From: Anaerolineae bacterium
GTDB lineage: Bacteria > Chloroflexota > Anaerolineae > Aggregatilineales > Aggregatilineaceae
Length of the DNA stretch: 64,000 nt
NCBI GenBank assembly: GCA_027494015.1
Contig: JAOSJP010000034.1
Coordinates: 434,001 to 498,000, forward strand
Direction of reading: 5' to 3'
How positions within the stretch are numbered: position 1 is the stretch's first letter; every line of letters starts with the position of its first letter. The notes under the pieces were generated by a model. It saw only the letters and a program-made list of their open reading frames with translations, ran no database searches and was not told the origin of the DNA. Position numbers and translations under genes: made by a program. Below are positions 53,601-61,630 of the stretch, piece by piece.

Positions 53601-54347
53601 CTACAGGTGCGGGTTGCGGGTTCGGTACCGGGCGATCAAGGCTGCGTTATGGGCGCCAGCCCCCGGCATATTCGCGCTGACATACACTGGCGGCTTCGCG
53701 TCGCTGGACGCCACCATGCGGCATACTGCTTCGGTCAGGATGGCGTTCAGGATGAACGCTCCGGCAATTGTGGATAACGGCCCCACGCGCAGACCGCCGC
53801 CGTCAACCTCAATCAGCGCATCACCGGGCGGCCCCTGGTTGTCCAGCACGATGTCGGCGATGTCCGCCAGCCTCTTGCCTGTCGAACCCAGGGGGGCCTG
53901 CGCCGCATAGTCTGCGGCGATCACCGCGATGACCGTCATGCCCATCTCTTTGGCGGCGATGGCCGTCTCGACGGGCACATTATTCACCCCGCTGTTCGAA
54001 AAGATGATCAGCAGATCCCGTTCAGTGGGACTGTAGCGAGCCAGCACTGCCGGCCCAAGCCCGCTCGTGCGTTCAAGCCGCGTGCTCAGGACGGCCCCCT
54101 CGTGGAGCATGAGGCTGGAGTTGAGCACCGGACAGACCGCAGCGAGGCCCCCAGCCCGGTAGTGGCCCTCTTCGCATAGCATGTGAGAGTGCCCTGTGCC
54201 AAAGAGGTACACGATCCCATCGGACTCAACGGTGCGCACCACAGCCTGCGCCGCCCGGTCAATGACTTCGACCTGGCTCTCGGCAATTGCATCAAGGCTC
54301 CGGCGCACCGCGTCCATGTACGACTGCGCACCTGAGATTAAGGACAT
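53601..54347 (-). CDS. SIS-domain sugar-phosphate-binding protein (UPF0309-like)
   Basis: 248-aa sugar isomerase (SIS) fold protein, cytoplasmic. Visible marks are VYLFGTGHSHMLCEEGHYRA (phosphosugar loop), ERDLLIIFSNSGVNNVPVE with the SNSG motif, GMTVIAVIAADYAA and a C-terminal NANMPGAGAHN-like stretch (SANMPGAGAHNAALIARYR) typical of UPF0309. Members are often encoded beside amino-sugar or sugar-phosphate metabolism genes and may isomerise or remove groups from phosphosugars. GGGAGAA precedes the ATG. It lies between the GntR regulator and the binding protein. Confidence 0.85.
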   Translation of the reverse strand: MSLISGAQSYMDAVRRSLDAIAESQVEVIDRAAQAVVRTVESDGIVYLFGTGHSHMLCEEGHYRAGGLAAVCPVLNSSLMLHEGAVLSTRLERTSGLGPAVLARYSPTERDLLIIFSNSGVNNVPVETAIAAKEMGMTVIAVIAADYAAQAPLGSTGKRLADIADIVLDNQGPPGDALIEVDGGGLRVGPLSTIAGAFILNAILTEAVCRMVASSDAKPPVYVSANMPGAGAHNAALIARYRTRNPHL

Positions 54348-54376
54348 CGGCTATTCTCCCGCGGTGACGATAGGCT

Positions 54377-55123
54377 TCACAAATTCGACCCTCGCAGCGT
54401 TGCCTTGAACTGGTATCGAGACCCACAGTATGCCGAGCGCACATATTCAATCGGGCGGTCAGCATCGTCAAATGTGACGCGCGTCAAGCTGAGCACGGGG
54501 GCACTGCGCCTGATCGCCAGGGCCTGGCATTCTCTCCTGGCGGGCAGGCGTGCCTCGATAGACTGGCTGGCCCAGGCCAGGCGCAGACCGTAATCGGCCC
54601 GCAGGACTTGATAGAGCGATTCGCGATTAAAATCGTGATGTATCAGGATACCGGGGCACAACTGATGGCTGAGACACGACTCTTCGAGCGCTACAGGCGT
54701 CTCATCGGCGTGGCGGGTGCGGACAAGCACCACGATCTCAGAGCCGGGGCGAAGCTGTAGGCGTTCGGCGATTTCTCCGCTGGCCTGCCGAATCTCCGCC
54801 AGGAGAACCCGACTGCTGGGGCGCATCCCTCGGCGGCGCATCTCCTCACTGAAACCGGTCAGTTCGGCAAGCTCCTGCCTGATCATGGGCGCGGCGGCAA
54901 ACGTACCCTTGCCCACACGCGAGTCGGCGTAGCCCTGCCGAATCAGCAGTTGCAACGCCTGGCGCGCGGTCATCCGGCTCACAGAATTGGTCTCCGCCAG
55001 TTCCCGCTCAGAGGGCAGGCGCGTGCCGGTCGGGTATGCGCCGGTGTCAATCTGCTTGCGCAGGTATTCGTTCAGTTGGATATAGAGGGGGACTTTGGAG
55101 TCAGGGTTCAGCATATCAGCCAT
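54377..55123 (-). CDS. GntR/HutC family transcriptional regulator
   Basis: 248 aa. An N-terminal winged helix-turn-helix (VPLYIQLNEYLRKQIDTGAY, GTRLPSERELAETNSVSRMT, ARQALQLLIRQGYADSRVGK) is followed by a UTRA effector domain (ELTGFSEEMRRRGMRPSSRV, VALEESCLSHQLCPGIL). The HutC/NagR branch responds to sugar phosphates, amino sugars or histidine intermediates. It is first in the SIS-ABC-kinase operon and presumably represses it. A palindrome 18 bp upstream is a candidate operator. The ATG lacks a strong ribosome site. Confidence 0.93.
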   Translation of the reverse strand: MADMLNPDSKVPLYIQLNEYLRKQIDTGAYPTGTRLPSERELAETNSVSRMTARQALQLLIRQGYADSRVGKGTFAAAPMIRQELAELTGFSEEMRRRGMRPSSRVLLAEIRQASGEIAERLQLRPGSEIVVLVRTRHADETPVALEESCLSHQLCPGILIHHDFNRESLYQVLRADYGLRLAWASQSIEARLPARRECQALAIRRSAPVLSLTRVTFDDADRPIEYVRSAYCGSRYQFKATLRGSNL

Positions 55124-55140
55124 AATCTAAGGTTCAATTC

Positions 55141-55150
55141 GGTATATACC
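55141..55150. promoter_or_regulatory. Candidate GntR/HutC operator
   Basis: GGTATATACC, a perfect palindrome like the GGTnTAnACC core recognised by many HutC-type regulators, just upstream of the regulator gene. A related TTTACCATACTACACC half-site pattern follows it. Confidence 0.5.
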
Positions 55151-55207
55151 ACTATTTACCATACTACACCATTCTTCAGAGCAATGCAAGTGGGTTGAGA
55201 GTATAGC

Positions 55208-55399
55208 CAGGGCAATCGCATCAAACGTGCGTGATGTTCCACCTCACCCCCAACCTCGCTGCACTCGGCTCGCCCCCTCGCCAACGTGGAGAGGGGGCAG
55301 CGCGGCCCGCGTCAGTGGGCCGCGCGGGGGTGAGGTCCGTAGGGGCGTATGGCCATACGCCCCTACGGACACGCGGCGGATTTTGCTGCGATTGCCCTG
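55208..55399. mobile_element. Family-B MITE-like element, copy 2
   Basis: A 192-bp element with termini CAGGGCAATCGCATCAAA and its complement (one mismatch). It is collinear with the copy at 41871-42070, including the CCTCACCCC block and a perfect family-D palindrome at its distal end. It abuts an AP2-domain gene fragment. No target duplication recognised. Confidence 0.82.
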
Positions 55400-55715
55400 G
55401 AGTGCAGCTCCTCGCTCTGCGCGCTGCATAGCCACCCCGCGCCAGAACATGCAGGGTAGCAACCTGTCGGGGGTGGGGCTGAAGGGCGTCGGCTGGCACG
55501 AGGGGCGCGGCAAATACTACGCTCGCATCCAGATGCAGGGCCTGCACTGCCATCTGGCCTACAACGAGGCCGCCAGAGCGCTGTTCGGGGCGTTTGCGGT
55601 GCTCAACTACCCCGACCAGGCGACTCCACCACCCGTCGCCAGTCTGGTGCGCGCGGCTGCGGCGGCGGGGATTGAAGCTGGCGTAGTGTTGCTGCCCGGA
55701 GCGGTTCCGAGCTAG
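55400..55715 (+). pseudogene. AP2-domain (HNH endonuclease-type) protein remnant
   Basis: The C-terminal ~100 codons of a protein of the AP2/HNH homing-endonuclease type. IATPRQNMQGSNLSGVGLKG leads into GVGWHEGRGKYYARIQMQG, then HLAYNEAARALFGAFAVLNY, the order of the AP2 DNA-binding domain with its usual FGEFAVLN-like close. The catalytic HNH part that should precede it is absent; the family-B element lies exactly there. Without a start of its own it is probably a truncated relic of a mobile gene. Its end overlaps the VOC gene end by 4 bp. Confidence 0.7.
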
Positions 55716-56443
55716 CTGCCCGACGCTGCCTGCGTTACCAGGCGGACATGATGCGTGCGGTCCGTCGGAAAAACCTGGCCCTCCCTGAGTTCGAAGGTCA
55801 GATGCAGGGCGAACAGCCCGTCCGCTTCATCGTGGCGGAGCATCACATCCCCGATGATGGGATTGTCCGCTGGCCCGGTCTGCGCTGAGGAATCGAACAG
55901 CCGGGCGTAGCGCCTCTGAGCCCGAGGCAGGTCGCGCGCGGCAATCTCGACCCGGAGCAGCCCTGTCGCGGTGTTGGCGTGGGTTGTGACGGCGGGATCA
56001 GCAGGGATGCGCCGGTCCTGCGGCGTGACATCCTGGATGAGGAAGGGCGCGAAGCCGTCGTCCACCAGCGCCAGCTTCCACTGCGCGAGCGTGCCATCCT
56101 GACGGCGACGCTCGCCGGGGACGATCTCCCCAACCGCAAAGCCCTCTGCCCGCAGCCGGGCGGTTTCAGTTTCCAGGTCACCGGCACGCAGCGCGAACCC
56201 CACCAGCCCCTCACCATTTCGCAGCAGGGCGCTGAAGTCGAACAGCCCCGGCACAGGCAGCGCTCCTGTGGCGGACAGCAATTCGAGATACGTCCCGTTG
56301 GCGAAGGGGATCAGGGCGTTGTGCGTGGCGCGGTTGGCGTGCGTGCCGCCGGGCATCACTGTGAACCCCAGGCGGCGGTAGTCGTGGATTGCCGCATCCA
56401 GGTCAGTGACGGCAATGACGGCATGATCGAGTTCCAGGGACAT
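55712..56443 (-). CDS. VOC (glyoxalase-like) superfamily protein
   Basis: About 243 aa with two beta-alpha-beta-beta-beta modules of the vicinal-oxygen-chelate fold. The first is LDHAVIAVTDLDAAIHDYRR with LGFTVMPGGTHANRATHNAL and FANGTYLELLSATG; the second starts LLRVEIAARDLPRAQRRYAR. The His at the start of the first strand and the glutamate in YLEL match the usual metal ligands, resembling the glyoxalase-like domain 3 group. GGAG lies seven bases before the ATG; an adjacent GTG is an alternative. Substrate unknown. It overlaps the AP2 remnant tail to tail. Confidence 0.85.
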   Translation of the reverse strand: MSLELDHAVIAVTDLDAAIHDYRRLGFTVMPGGTHANRATHNALIPFANGTYLELLSATGALPVPGLFDFSALLRNGEGLVGFALRAGDLETETARLRAEGFAVGEIVPGERRRQDGTLAQWKLALVDDGFAPFLIQDVTPQDRRIPADPAVTTHANTATGLLRVEIAARDLPRAQRRYARLFDSSAQTGPADNPIIGDVMLRHDEADGLFALHLTFELREGQVFPTDRTHHVRLVTQAASGS

Positions 56444-56668
56444 CACATGGCTCCGCTTGTACGATCGGTGTGCTTCCTGGCCTGAATTGTAGCAGATAGC
56501 GCGAACTACCCAGGACGGAAAGCTCCACGAATGCGGGGCCTTCTGGTGGGTCAGCGCGGTGCAGCAGCGCCGAGTCTGAAGCGATGGGCGAGTGTTTGTT
56601 CACAACGGGAACGTGCTAGCGGCTGCGCTGTATGGCGACTTCGGCATAGTGTTAGGGGAAAACGAAAC

Positions 56669-56741
56669 GGCGTCAGTCGAAATCGCTGACGCCATAGAAA
56701 AAGAGATGGCTACGAATGGTGTTTCAATCACTCGTAGCCAG
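56669..56741 (-). terminator. Tandem hairpins downstream of tRNA-Asp
   Basis: On the tRNA strand GGCTACGA...TCGTAGCC is followed by ATCTCTTTTTC, and then GGCGTCAG...CTGACGCC by GTTTCGTTTTCC. Each has an 8-9-bp stem and a T-rich tail; together they form a double terminator. The rest of the ~300-bp gap to the VOC gene is featureless. Confidence 0.7.
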
Positions 56742-56743
56742 AG

Positions 56744-56816
56744 CGGGAGCGACGGGATTCGAACCCGCGATCTCCGGCTTGACAGGCCGGCATGTTAACC
56801 GCTACACTACGCCCCC
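56744..56816 (-). tRNA. tRNA-Asp (anticodon GTC)
   Basis: A 73-nt cloverleaf: acceptor GGGGGCG/CGCTCCC, anticodon stem CCGGC/GCCGG with loop CTGTCAA (anticodon GTC), T arm GCGGG-TTCGAAT-CCCGT with discriminator G. The CCA end is not encoded. Two terminator-like hairpins follow. Confidence 0.96.
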
Positions 56817-57076
56817 AATGCCGAACGTGCGCAGATGATAGCATAGCCCATTCCCCCCGTCAAGACTGAGTCGCGCGCGCAGCAAAAGAGAGCGGTTCTC
56901 CCGTAGTGTGGCGCTGGAATCGGGAGGCGACAGCCCCCACCACACTCTGCCCATGGGCGCTCTTTTCCCACCATCCGCGTCCCACCGTATCGGCTGGGGC
57001 AGCCCCTGGCTCTGATGAGCGGGCGGGTTCACCTCACGTTCCCAAATCACAGCGGCGTTGTCGTTCGCCAAGAGAC

Positions 57077-58267
57077 TCAGCGGTACCGCCCATCTTCTTC
57101 TGCGATGTCAGCCAGCAATTCCAGTTTCCACGGCTCCACACGCGGGGCTACCGAACAGGCCGTACTCAGGATGTAGCCCCCTCCCGGCTTGCCCGCCAGC
57201 AGTGTGTCAGTTGCGCGCTGGACGAACTGCCCCTTAGAGTCGGTCAGTATCGCCACCGAGTTCATGTTGCCTTTGATGAACAGCCGGTGCCCGATCCGCC
57301 TCTTGGCGTCAGCCAAATCAGTGTTCCCCAGCGGCGGCGGATCGAGGGTGTCCACCCCATCAACGCGCGTCTCGGCGAGCAGTTCAAGCCGATCATACAG
57401 CAGGCCACACGTGTGTGTGTAGACCGGGAGGCCGGGGACCGCCGCGTGCAGAGCGTCAGCCACCTTACGCTCGCAGGGGACAACAAATCGCTCATACATG
57501 TGCGGTGAGATGAATCCCCCGCCGGCAAACGCCGAGGAGATCAATACTGCGTCCACACCACGCCGTGCCTGTGCCCGCCCCCAAGCAATGGTGGTTTCAG
57601 CGAAACGCGCCAGGATCGCTTCTGCCTTTCCGGGATCGGTCATCAGTCCAAGCAGCGCTTCCTGGTAGCCGAACAGCTCCATGAAGTGCGTGAAAGGCGA
57701 GAACACCTCACCGTGAACCGAAAGCGAATCCCCCACAGCAGCCCGGACGAGATCGATCGTGCGGAAAAACGTATCCGGCGGTTCCAGCAGCAGCCCCGGC
57801 GCTTTGCCAGTCACGCGCGGTATGTGGTAAACGCCCCAGGTATAACGGGGCCACTCATCCAGCCGATCCATGTCACGGTCCGGGTCAAAGGCTTCGTAGT
57901 CTGGGCGAGGAGCCGCAGAGGAATCATCCAGCTCGAACAGCGGGCTATCATCCCAGGGAACCAGCGTATGGGTGCCATCTTGCCAGGTGAGCAGCTCGCC
58001 ATCCTGGTGCTCCTCAACGGTCTGGATCGCATCTCGCCAGGCCGGATCGCGGCCAGGAATGTTGATCAGGATGCCGTCGAAGCGGTAGCGTCGGCACATC
58101 GCCACCAGCGCGTCGGCGAAGGCTTCGCTGCTGAAGAAGATCTCATAGGGCTTCCACCTGCTCCGCATAGTGAGGAAGTAGTGCCCCAGCGACAACTGGC
58201 ACATCACCGGCACGCGGTCAGGTATGCCGTGCTGCATCGCCAAGGCCATGCGCTGCTTGCTGTTCAT
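57077..58267 (-). CDS. Uroporphyrinogen decarboxylase-fold (UroD/MtaA-like) protein
   Basis: About 396 aa. The fold is that of UroD, but the zinc-thiol motif YTHTCGLLYDRL (HxCG) and terminal ILSTACSVAPRVEPWKLE indicate the corrinoid/coenzyme methyltransferase-like branch, not heme synthesis. Other stretches are MALAMQHGIPDRVPVMCQLS, FDGILINIPGRDP, VHGEVFSPFTHFMELFGYQE and GGGFISPHMYERFVVPCERK. GGAGAG lies 8 bp before the ATG. Such proteins often sit in sugar or methylated-compound operons with unclear function. The BadF-type kinase gene is upstream on the same strand, but a repeat-containing gap separates them. Confidence 0.85.
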   Translation of the reverse strand: MNSKQRMALAMQHGIPDRVPVMCQLSLGHYFLTMRSRWKPYEIFFSSEAFADALVAMCRRYRFDGILINIPGRDPAWRDAIQTVEEHQDGELLTWQDGTHTLVPWDDSPLFELDDSSAAPRPDYEAFDPDRDMDRLDEWPRYTWGVYHIPRVTGKAPGLLLEPPDTFFRTIDLVRAAVGDSLSVHGEVFSPFTHFMELFGYQEALLGLMTDPGKAEAILARFAETTIAWGRAQARRGVDAVLISSAFAGGGFISPHMYERFVVPCERKVADALHAAVPGLPVYTHTCGLLYDRLELLAETRVDGVDTLDPPPLGNTDLADAKRRIGHRLFIKGNMNSVAILTDSKGQFVQRATDTLLAGKPGGGYILSTACSVAPRVEPWKLELLADIAEEDGRYR

Positions 58268-58464
58268 AGGAGTATCTCTCCGGCCCGGTCTTCCGGCTCG
58301 TCCTATGGGGTTCGATTCCTGTTCCGGTGGGCGTTTCCAGTGCCACCACAGGATGCGGCCATCGTCGGGTGTGGGCATCAAAGGCCATATGGAAAGACCT
58401 GCGCTACGATTTACCTCACCCCAAAATTCCCTCTCCACACGCGATACTATTGGCGAGATGCCTC

Positions 58465-58494
58465 CGTAGGGGCGTATTGCAATACGCCCCTACG
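58465..58494. repeat. 30-bp palindrome (family D) in the kinase-UroD gap
   Basis: Perfect palindrome with half site CGTAGGGGCGTATTG. Fragments of the CCTCACCCC block lie on both sides (58413-58425 and 58555-58585). No gene is seen in the 359-bp gap. Confidence 0.8.
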
Positions 58495-58626
58495 GGAGCG
58501 CCAGAGCAGCGCCCCTACGAAGCCAGCGCGTGCTTAGTTCGCCGACAATACCACACGCGGGGAGGGGGTCGGGGGGTGAGGTTTCCGCATGGTCTCTCAG
58601 CATCCCTCTCCACACAGACTCAGCCG

Positions 58627-59544
58627 TCAGCCAGACGCTTGGACGAGCTGCAACGCCAGCAGCGCCGCGCCGATGACTGGCGGATAGCGCGCAACAGGCA
58701 CAGCCGGCAGCCGAAGCGCGCGGCACAGGGCCTCGGTCAGCGGATTAGGCTCAGAAAGCAACCCTCCGGCAAAGGCAAACTCCGGCGACTCCATGTTCAG
58801 GCGGCGGATCACGGTCCCGGCGACCTGAGCCAGCTCATCCGCTGCCCTCTGGACGATTGCCGCCGCCTCAGGATCGCTGGCAGCTTGCTCCAGCATCAAG
58901 CGAGCCAGCTCCGCAAGCTCCCGCGTGTGACCGCCTGGGTCGTCGTAAAGCCAGCGAATGAGATCACTCCTGTTGCTCAGCCCCAGGGCGGAGAGCACAG
59001 CGGTCGTCAGGGGAGTTATCGGCCCGCGACCGTCGAGCGCGCGCGCCACAGCGCGAAGCCCCTCCATGCCAATCCAGTAGCCGCCTCCTTCGTCACCGAG
59101 CAGGTATCCCCAGCCGCCCCCCAGCGCCGCCTCGCCGCGAGCATTTACCCCGTAGGCAAGGCTCCCCGTCCCGGCCAGGACCAGCACGCCACAGCGTTTG
59201 CCGAGCGCGCCCGCCAGGGCTATCTCGTAGTCCGCGCTGAGCGCCAGGCGAGCGTGCGGTGTCACGGCGGTCACGACCTGGCGCAGCCACGCCTCAGAAT
59301 GGCTGGCGGCGGCACCTGCTACGCCGATACCCACCGCACCGATCTGCTCAGGCGACAAACCGGCATCCTCCAGCGCGCCCTGCATGGCCGCACGGATCGT
59401 TTCAGCGGCAGTGTCGCGCCCAACCACACTTGGGTTGGCGGTCGGGCCGCAGGCCTGCCCGCAGATGGTGAGGGCGGAGGTTGTGATTGCGACGCGCACC
59501 GTGCTGCCCCCGCCGTCAATGCCCATCACATAGGAACAAGGCAT
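58627..59544 (-). CDS. BadF/BadG-type N-acetylglucosamine/muramic acid kinase-like protein
   Basis: Intact 305-aa member of the BadF/BadG/BcrA/BcrD ATPase family. The ATP phosphate loop SYVMGIDGGGSTVRVAI, LVLAGTGSLAYGVNARGEA, GGGWGYLLGDEGGGYWIGM and FAFAGGLLSEPNPLTEAL match N-acetylglucosamine kinase and the bacterial MurNAc/GlcNAc kinase MurK. It is a full-length paralogue of the frameshifted gene at 20231-21146. The chosen start aligns with that paralogue. Divergent from the exo-muramidase and glucosaminidase genes, it would phosphorylate the amino sugars they release; this is inferred from family and context. Confidence 0.88.
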   Translation of the reverse strand: MPCSYVMGIDGGGSTVRVAITTSALTICGQACGPTANPSVVGRDTAAETIRAAMQGALEDAGLSPEQIGAVGIGVAGAAASHSEAWLRQVVTAVTPHARLALSADYEIALAGALGKRCGVLVLAGTGSLAYGVNARGEAALGGGWGYLLGDEGGGYWIGMEGLRAVARALDGRGPITPLTTAVLSALGLSNRSDLIRWLYDDPGGHTRELAELARLMLEQAASDPEAAAIVQRAADELAQVAGTVIRRLNMESPEFAFAGGLLSEPNPLTEALCRALRLPAVPVARYPPVIGAALLALQLVQASG

Positions 59545-59552
59545 CACCGCGC

Positions 59553-59718
59553 TCACCCTACATACTCCACCGCTTCCACGACCACCCCCTGAAGCGCACG
59601 CCCCCGCGCCAGAATGGCGGTCTGCGCGCCGAAACGCGCACAGGCCAGGCACGTCGCGACCCTCGCCAGCACATTATGAAGCGAAACACTACCGCCTGTC
59701 AAAGGAAAGGGAACGCGG
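59553..59718 (-). pseudogene. C-terminal gene fragment truncated by a family-C element
   Basis: An open frame ends 8 bp before the kinase start and reads PFPLTGGSVSLHNVLARV ... FGAQTAILARGRALQGVV and EAVEYVG before its stop. It has protein-like composition and operon-like spacing, but it has no start codon context: its upstream side is the end of the family-C element. I do not recognise the family. It is probably the 3' end of a gene cut by the repeat insertion. Chance coding-like sequence is possible. Confidence 0.4.
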
Positions 59719-59923
59719 GGGTGCGAGCAAAGGTTGACAGCGACTCGCTTGCTGGGGGTGTATTGACCTCCCCCCAGCCTCGCTGCGCTCGGCCCCGAAA
59801 TAGACTTCCGAAGTCTTCGAGACTTCGGAAGTCTGGTGCCTGAGCGCGTCAGCGCCGAGCAGGGGTGAGGTAAAGGGGGCGCAGCAGAGCAGCGCCCTTC
59901 CCTGACAGGGTTTGCTCACACTG
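59719..59923. mobile_element. Family-C MITE-like element, diverged copy with nested hairpin
   Basis: A 205-bp element related in inverted orientation to the one at 22892-23084: termini GGGTGCGAGCAAAGGTTGAC and a complement of AGTGTGAGCAAACC, and the shared interior stretch GGGCGCTGCTCTGCTGCGCC (reverse strand). A family-F hairpin (59802-59834) interrupts its interior, where the other copy has none. No clear target duplication. The remaining gap (59924-60072) shows no gene. Confidence 0.7.
59802..59834. repeat. Hairpin repeat, family F, copy 3
   Basis: Perfect 15-bp arms AGACTTCCGAAGTCT and complement with the loop TCG, nested inside the family-C element. Confidence 0.8.
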
Positions 59924-60072
59924 GCTCAGCCGGTCTCTTGACCCGCATCACGGACTCTCTGTAGTATTGAGTTGGAGGATCGTCCGGGTGGTGTAACCAG
60001 TGAGCAGCCGGCGGTTGAGCGGCACGTCTTGGCTCGCCAACGGGTCATCTGCCAATTGGAGGCCAGAGAGCT

Positions 60073-61239
60073 ATGCGCGTCAGACTGGGGCTTGAGAGTC
60101 TCCTCGCCGAACGGCTTGATCTGATCGCCGGGCGGCGCGTGGGTCTTGTGGCCAGTCCCAGCAGCGTAGACCAGGCCCTGACCAGCACGGTCACCGGACT
60201 GCACCAGCACCCCAGGGTCAACCTGGTCGCCTTGTTCGGCCCGGAGCATGGCCTGCGAGGGGAAGCGCAAGCCGGAGAGCCGGTCAGCACCTACTCCGAC
60301 CCCGTTACGGGCCTGCCTGTTTACAGTCTATACGGCGACACTCAAAAGCCCACCCCGGAAATGCTGCGAGACGTGGACGTTCTGATTTTCGACCTCCAGG
60401 ACGCTGGCGTGCGCTTTTACACCTACCTGGCCACATTGGCCTATGTCATGCAAGCGGCTGCTGAGCAGCGCCTGCCGCTGATCGTCCTGGATCGCCCGGC
60501 CCCCATCGGCGGTCACAAGGTTGAGGGGCCGCTGCTTGATCCGGCCTATCGTTCCTTTGTTGGCCCCTACCCCATCCCCATTCGCTATGGGATGACCATC
60601 GGCGAAATCGCCCGTCTGCTCAATGAAACATTCGGCATCGGCTGTCCGCTGGAGGTTGTCCCAATGTCCGGCTGGGAGCGGGGCATGTGGTTCGACCAGA
60701 CGGGCCTTCCGTTCGTGCCCCCTTCGCCGAATTTGCCCACACTCCAATCCCTGACACTCTATCCCGGCACCTGCCTGGTTGAGGGGACCAATCTGTCTGA
60801 AGGGCGGGGGACCACCAGGCCCTTTGAGTATATCGGCGCCCCCTGGATTGACGCTGAAGACCTGGCCCAGCGCCTGAATGATCTGGCCTTGCCAGGGGTG
60901 CGCTTCAGGCCAGTCTATTTCGTGCCGGCTTTCAGCAAGCACCGGGATCAGCCGTGCCAGGGAGTCCATCTTTACGTGCAGGATCGGGAACAGTTCCAGC
61001 CGATCACGGTGACGTTGCACCTGCTGGCCTGTATCCGCTCGGCTTACCCTGATCATTTTGCCTGGCACGAACCCTGGACTTGCGGTGGGCACTATCCGAT
61101 TGACCTGCTGAGCGGGGGCAGCGCGGTGCGCGAGCATCTGGACAGCGGACGGCCCGTAGCCGAGCTGGTTGATGGATGGGCCGGGGCACTGCGGGCTTTC
61201 TGCGACTGCCGCGCCCGTGTTCTGCTGTACGCCGATTGA
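60073..61239 (+). CDS. namZ: DUF1343/NamZ-type exo-beta-N-acetylmuramidase
   Basis: 388 aa of the DUF1343 family (GH171), whose Bacillus member NamZ removes terminal MurNAc residues from peptidoglycan fragments. Visible family stretches are LGLESLLAERLDLIAGRRVG, LFGPEHGLRGEAQAGEPV, YSLYGDTQKPTPEML, VLIFDLQDAGVRFYTYLATL, VLDRPAPIGGHKVEGPLLDP, SPNLPTLQSLTLYPGTCLVE and GTNLSEGRGTTRPFEYIGAP. No signal peptide is visible, in contrast to many secreted members, so it may work in the cytoplasm. GGAGG lies upstream of the ATG. Followed on the same strand by NagZ; the two together dismantle the glycan chain. Confidence 0.93.
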   Translation: MRVRLGLESLLAERLDLIAGRRVGLVASPSSVDQALTSTVTGLHQHPRVNLVALFGPEHGLRGEAQAGEPVSTYSDPVTGLPVYSLYGDTQKPTPEMLRDVDVLIFDLQDAGVRFYTYLATLAYVMQAAAEQRLPLIVLDRPAPIGGHKVEGPLLDPAYRSFVGPYPIPIRYGMTIGEIARLLNETFGIGCPLEVVPMSGWERGMWFDQTGLPFVPPSPNLPTLQSLTLYPGTCLVEGTNLSEGRGTTRPFEYIGAPWIDAEDLAQRLNDLALPGVRFRPVYFVPAFSKHRDQPCQGVHLYVQDREQFQPITVTLHLLACIRSAYPDHFAWHEPWTCGGHYPIDLLSGGSAVREHLDSGRPVAELVDGWAGALRAFCDCRARVLLYAD

Positions 61240-61630
61240 CCGATCAGATTCATCGTGCCAACGCATAAGCACCCGTTCAATTGCCGGTGATTGACTCTCA
61301 CCAGAACTCGTGTTATGAATGAAGATGCACAGGATGATGCTACTCTATGTGCTACTTGCCGCGCCTCAGAATAAGATTCTGTGTGGCCTGAAAAGTACTA
61401 ATGCTGTTGAAAGGCTTTTAGATGGCGGTTGCCAGATGGCTGGTTCGCCAGCCCCACGCGCCTCACCCCCCGGTCGAATGCTCGCGAGATGCCGTTAGCG
61501 CCTTTCCCTTGCCCGCTGCCCGCTCCCCTGTGGCCTTGCGAGAAGCCGCCAGCGACCCTGGGTCGCGCCGTGTTGATCTGAGTTTGGTGCCATCTACAGG
61601 GCTGCCACGCACAAGAAAAGGTGATGCCTG
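61240..61630. other. 391-bp gap between namZ and nagZ with a 15-bp palindrome
   Basis: No gene is visible. The only patterned sequence is CAGAATAAGATTCTG at 61367-61381 (6-bp arms, 3-nt centre), a possible operator. A lone CTCGTGTTATGAATG at about 61307 echoes the family-A terminus but has no partner. Confidence 0.45.

Noticed and set aside
58310..58335. GGTTCGATTCC resembling a tRNA T arm
   Set aside because: No matching acceptor, D or anticodon arms could be placed around it; taken as coincidence.
59948..60070. Minus-strand frame ending GYTTRTILQLNTTESP
   Set aside because: It looks protein-like over about 35 residues, but runs into the namZ start region and matches nothing I recognise; too short to support.
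61305..61322. CTCGTGTTATGAATG resembling a family-A terminus
   Set aside because: Only one end is present and it diverges after about 10 bases; not enough to call an element.
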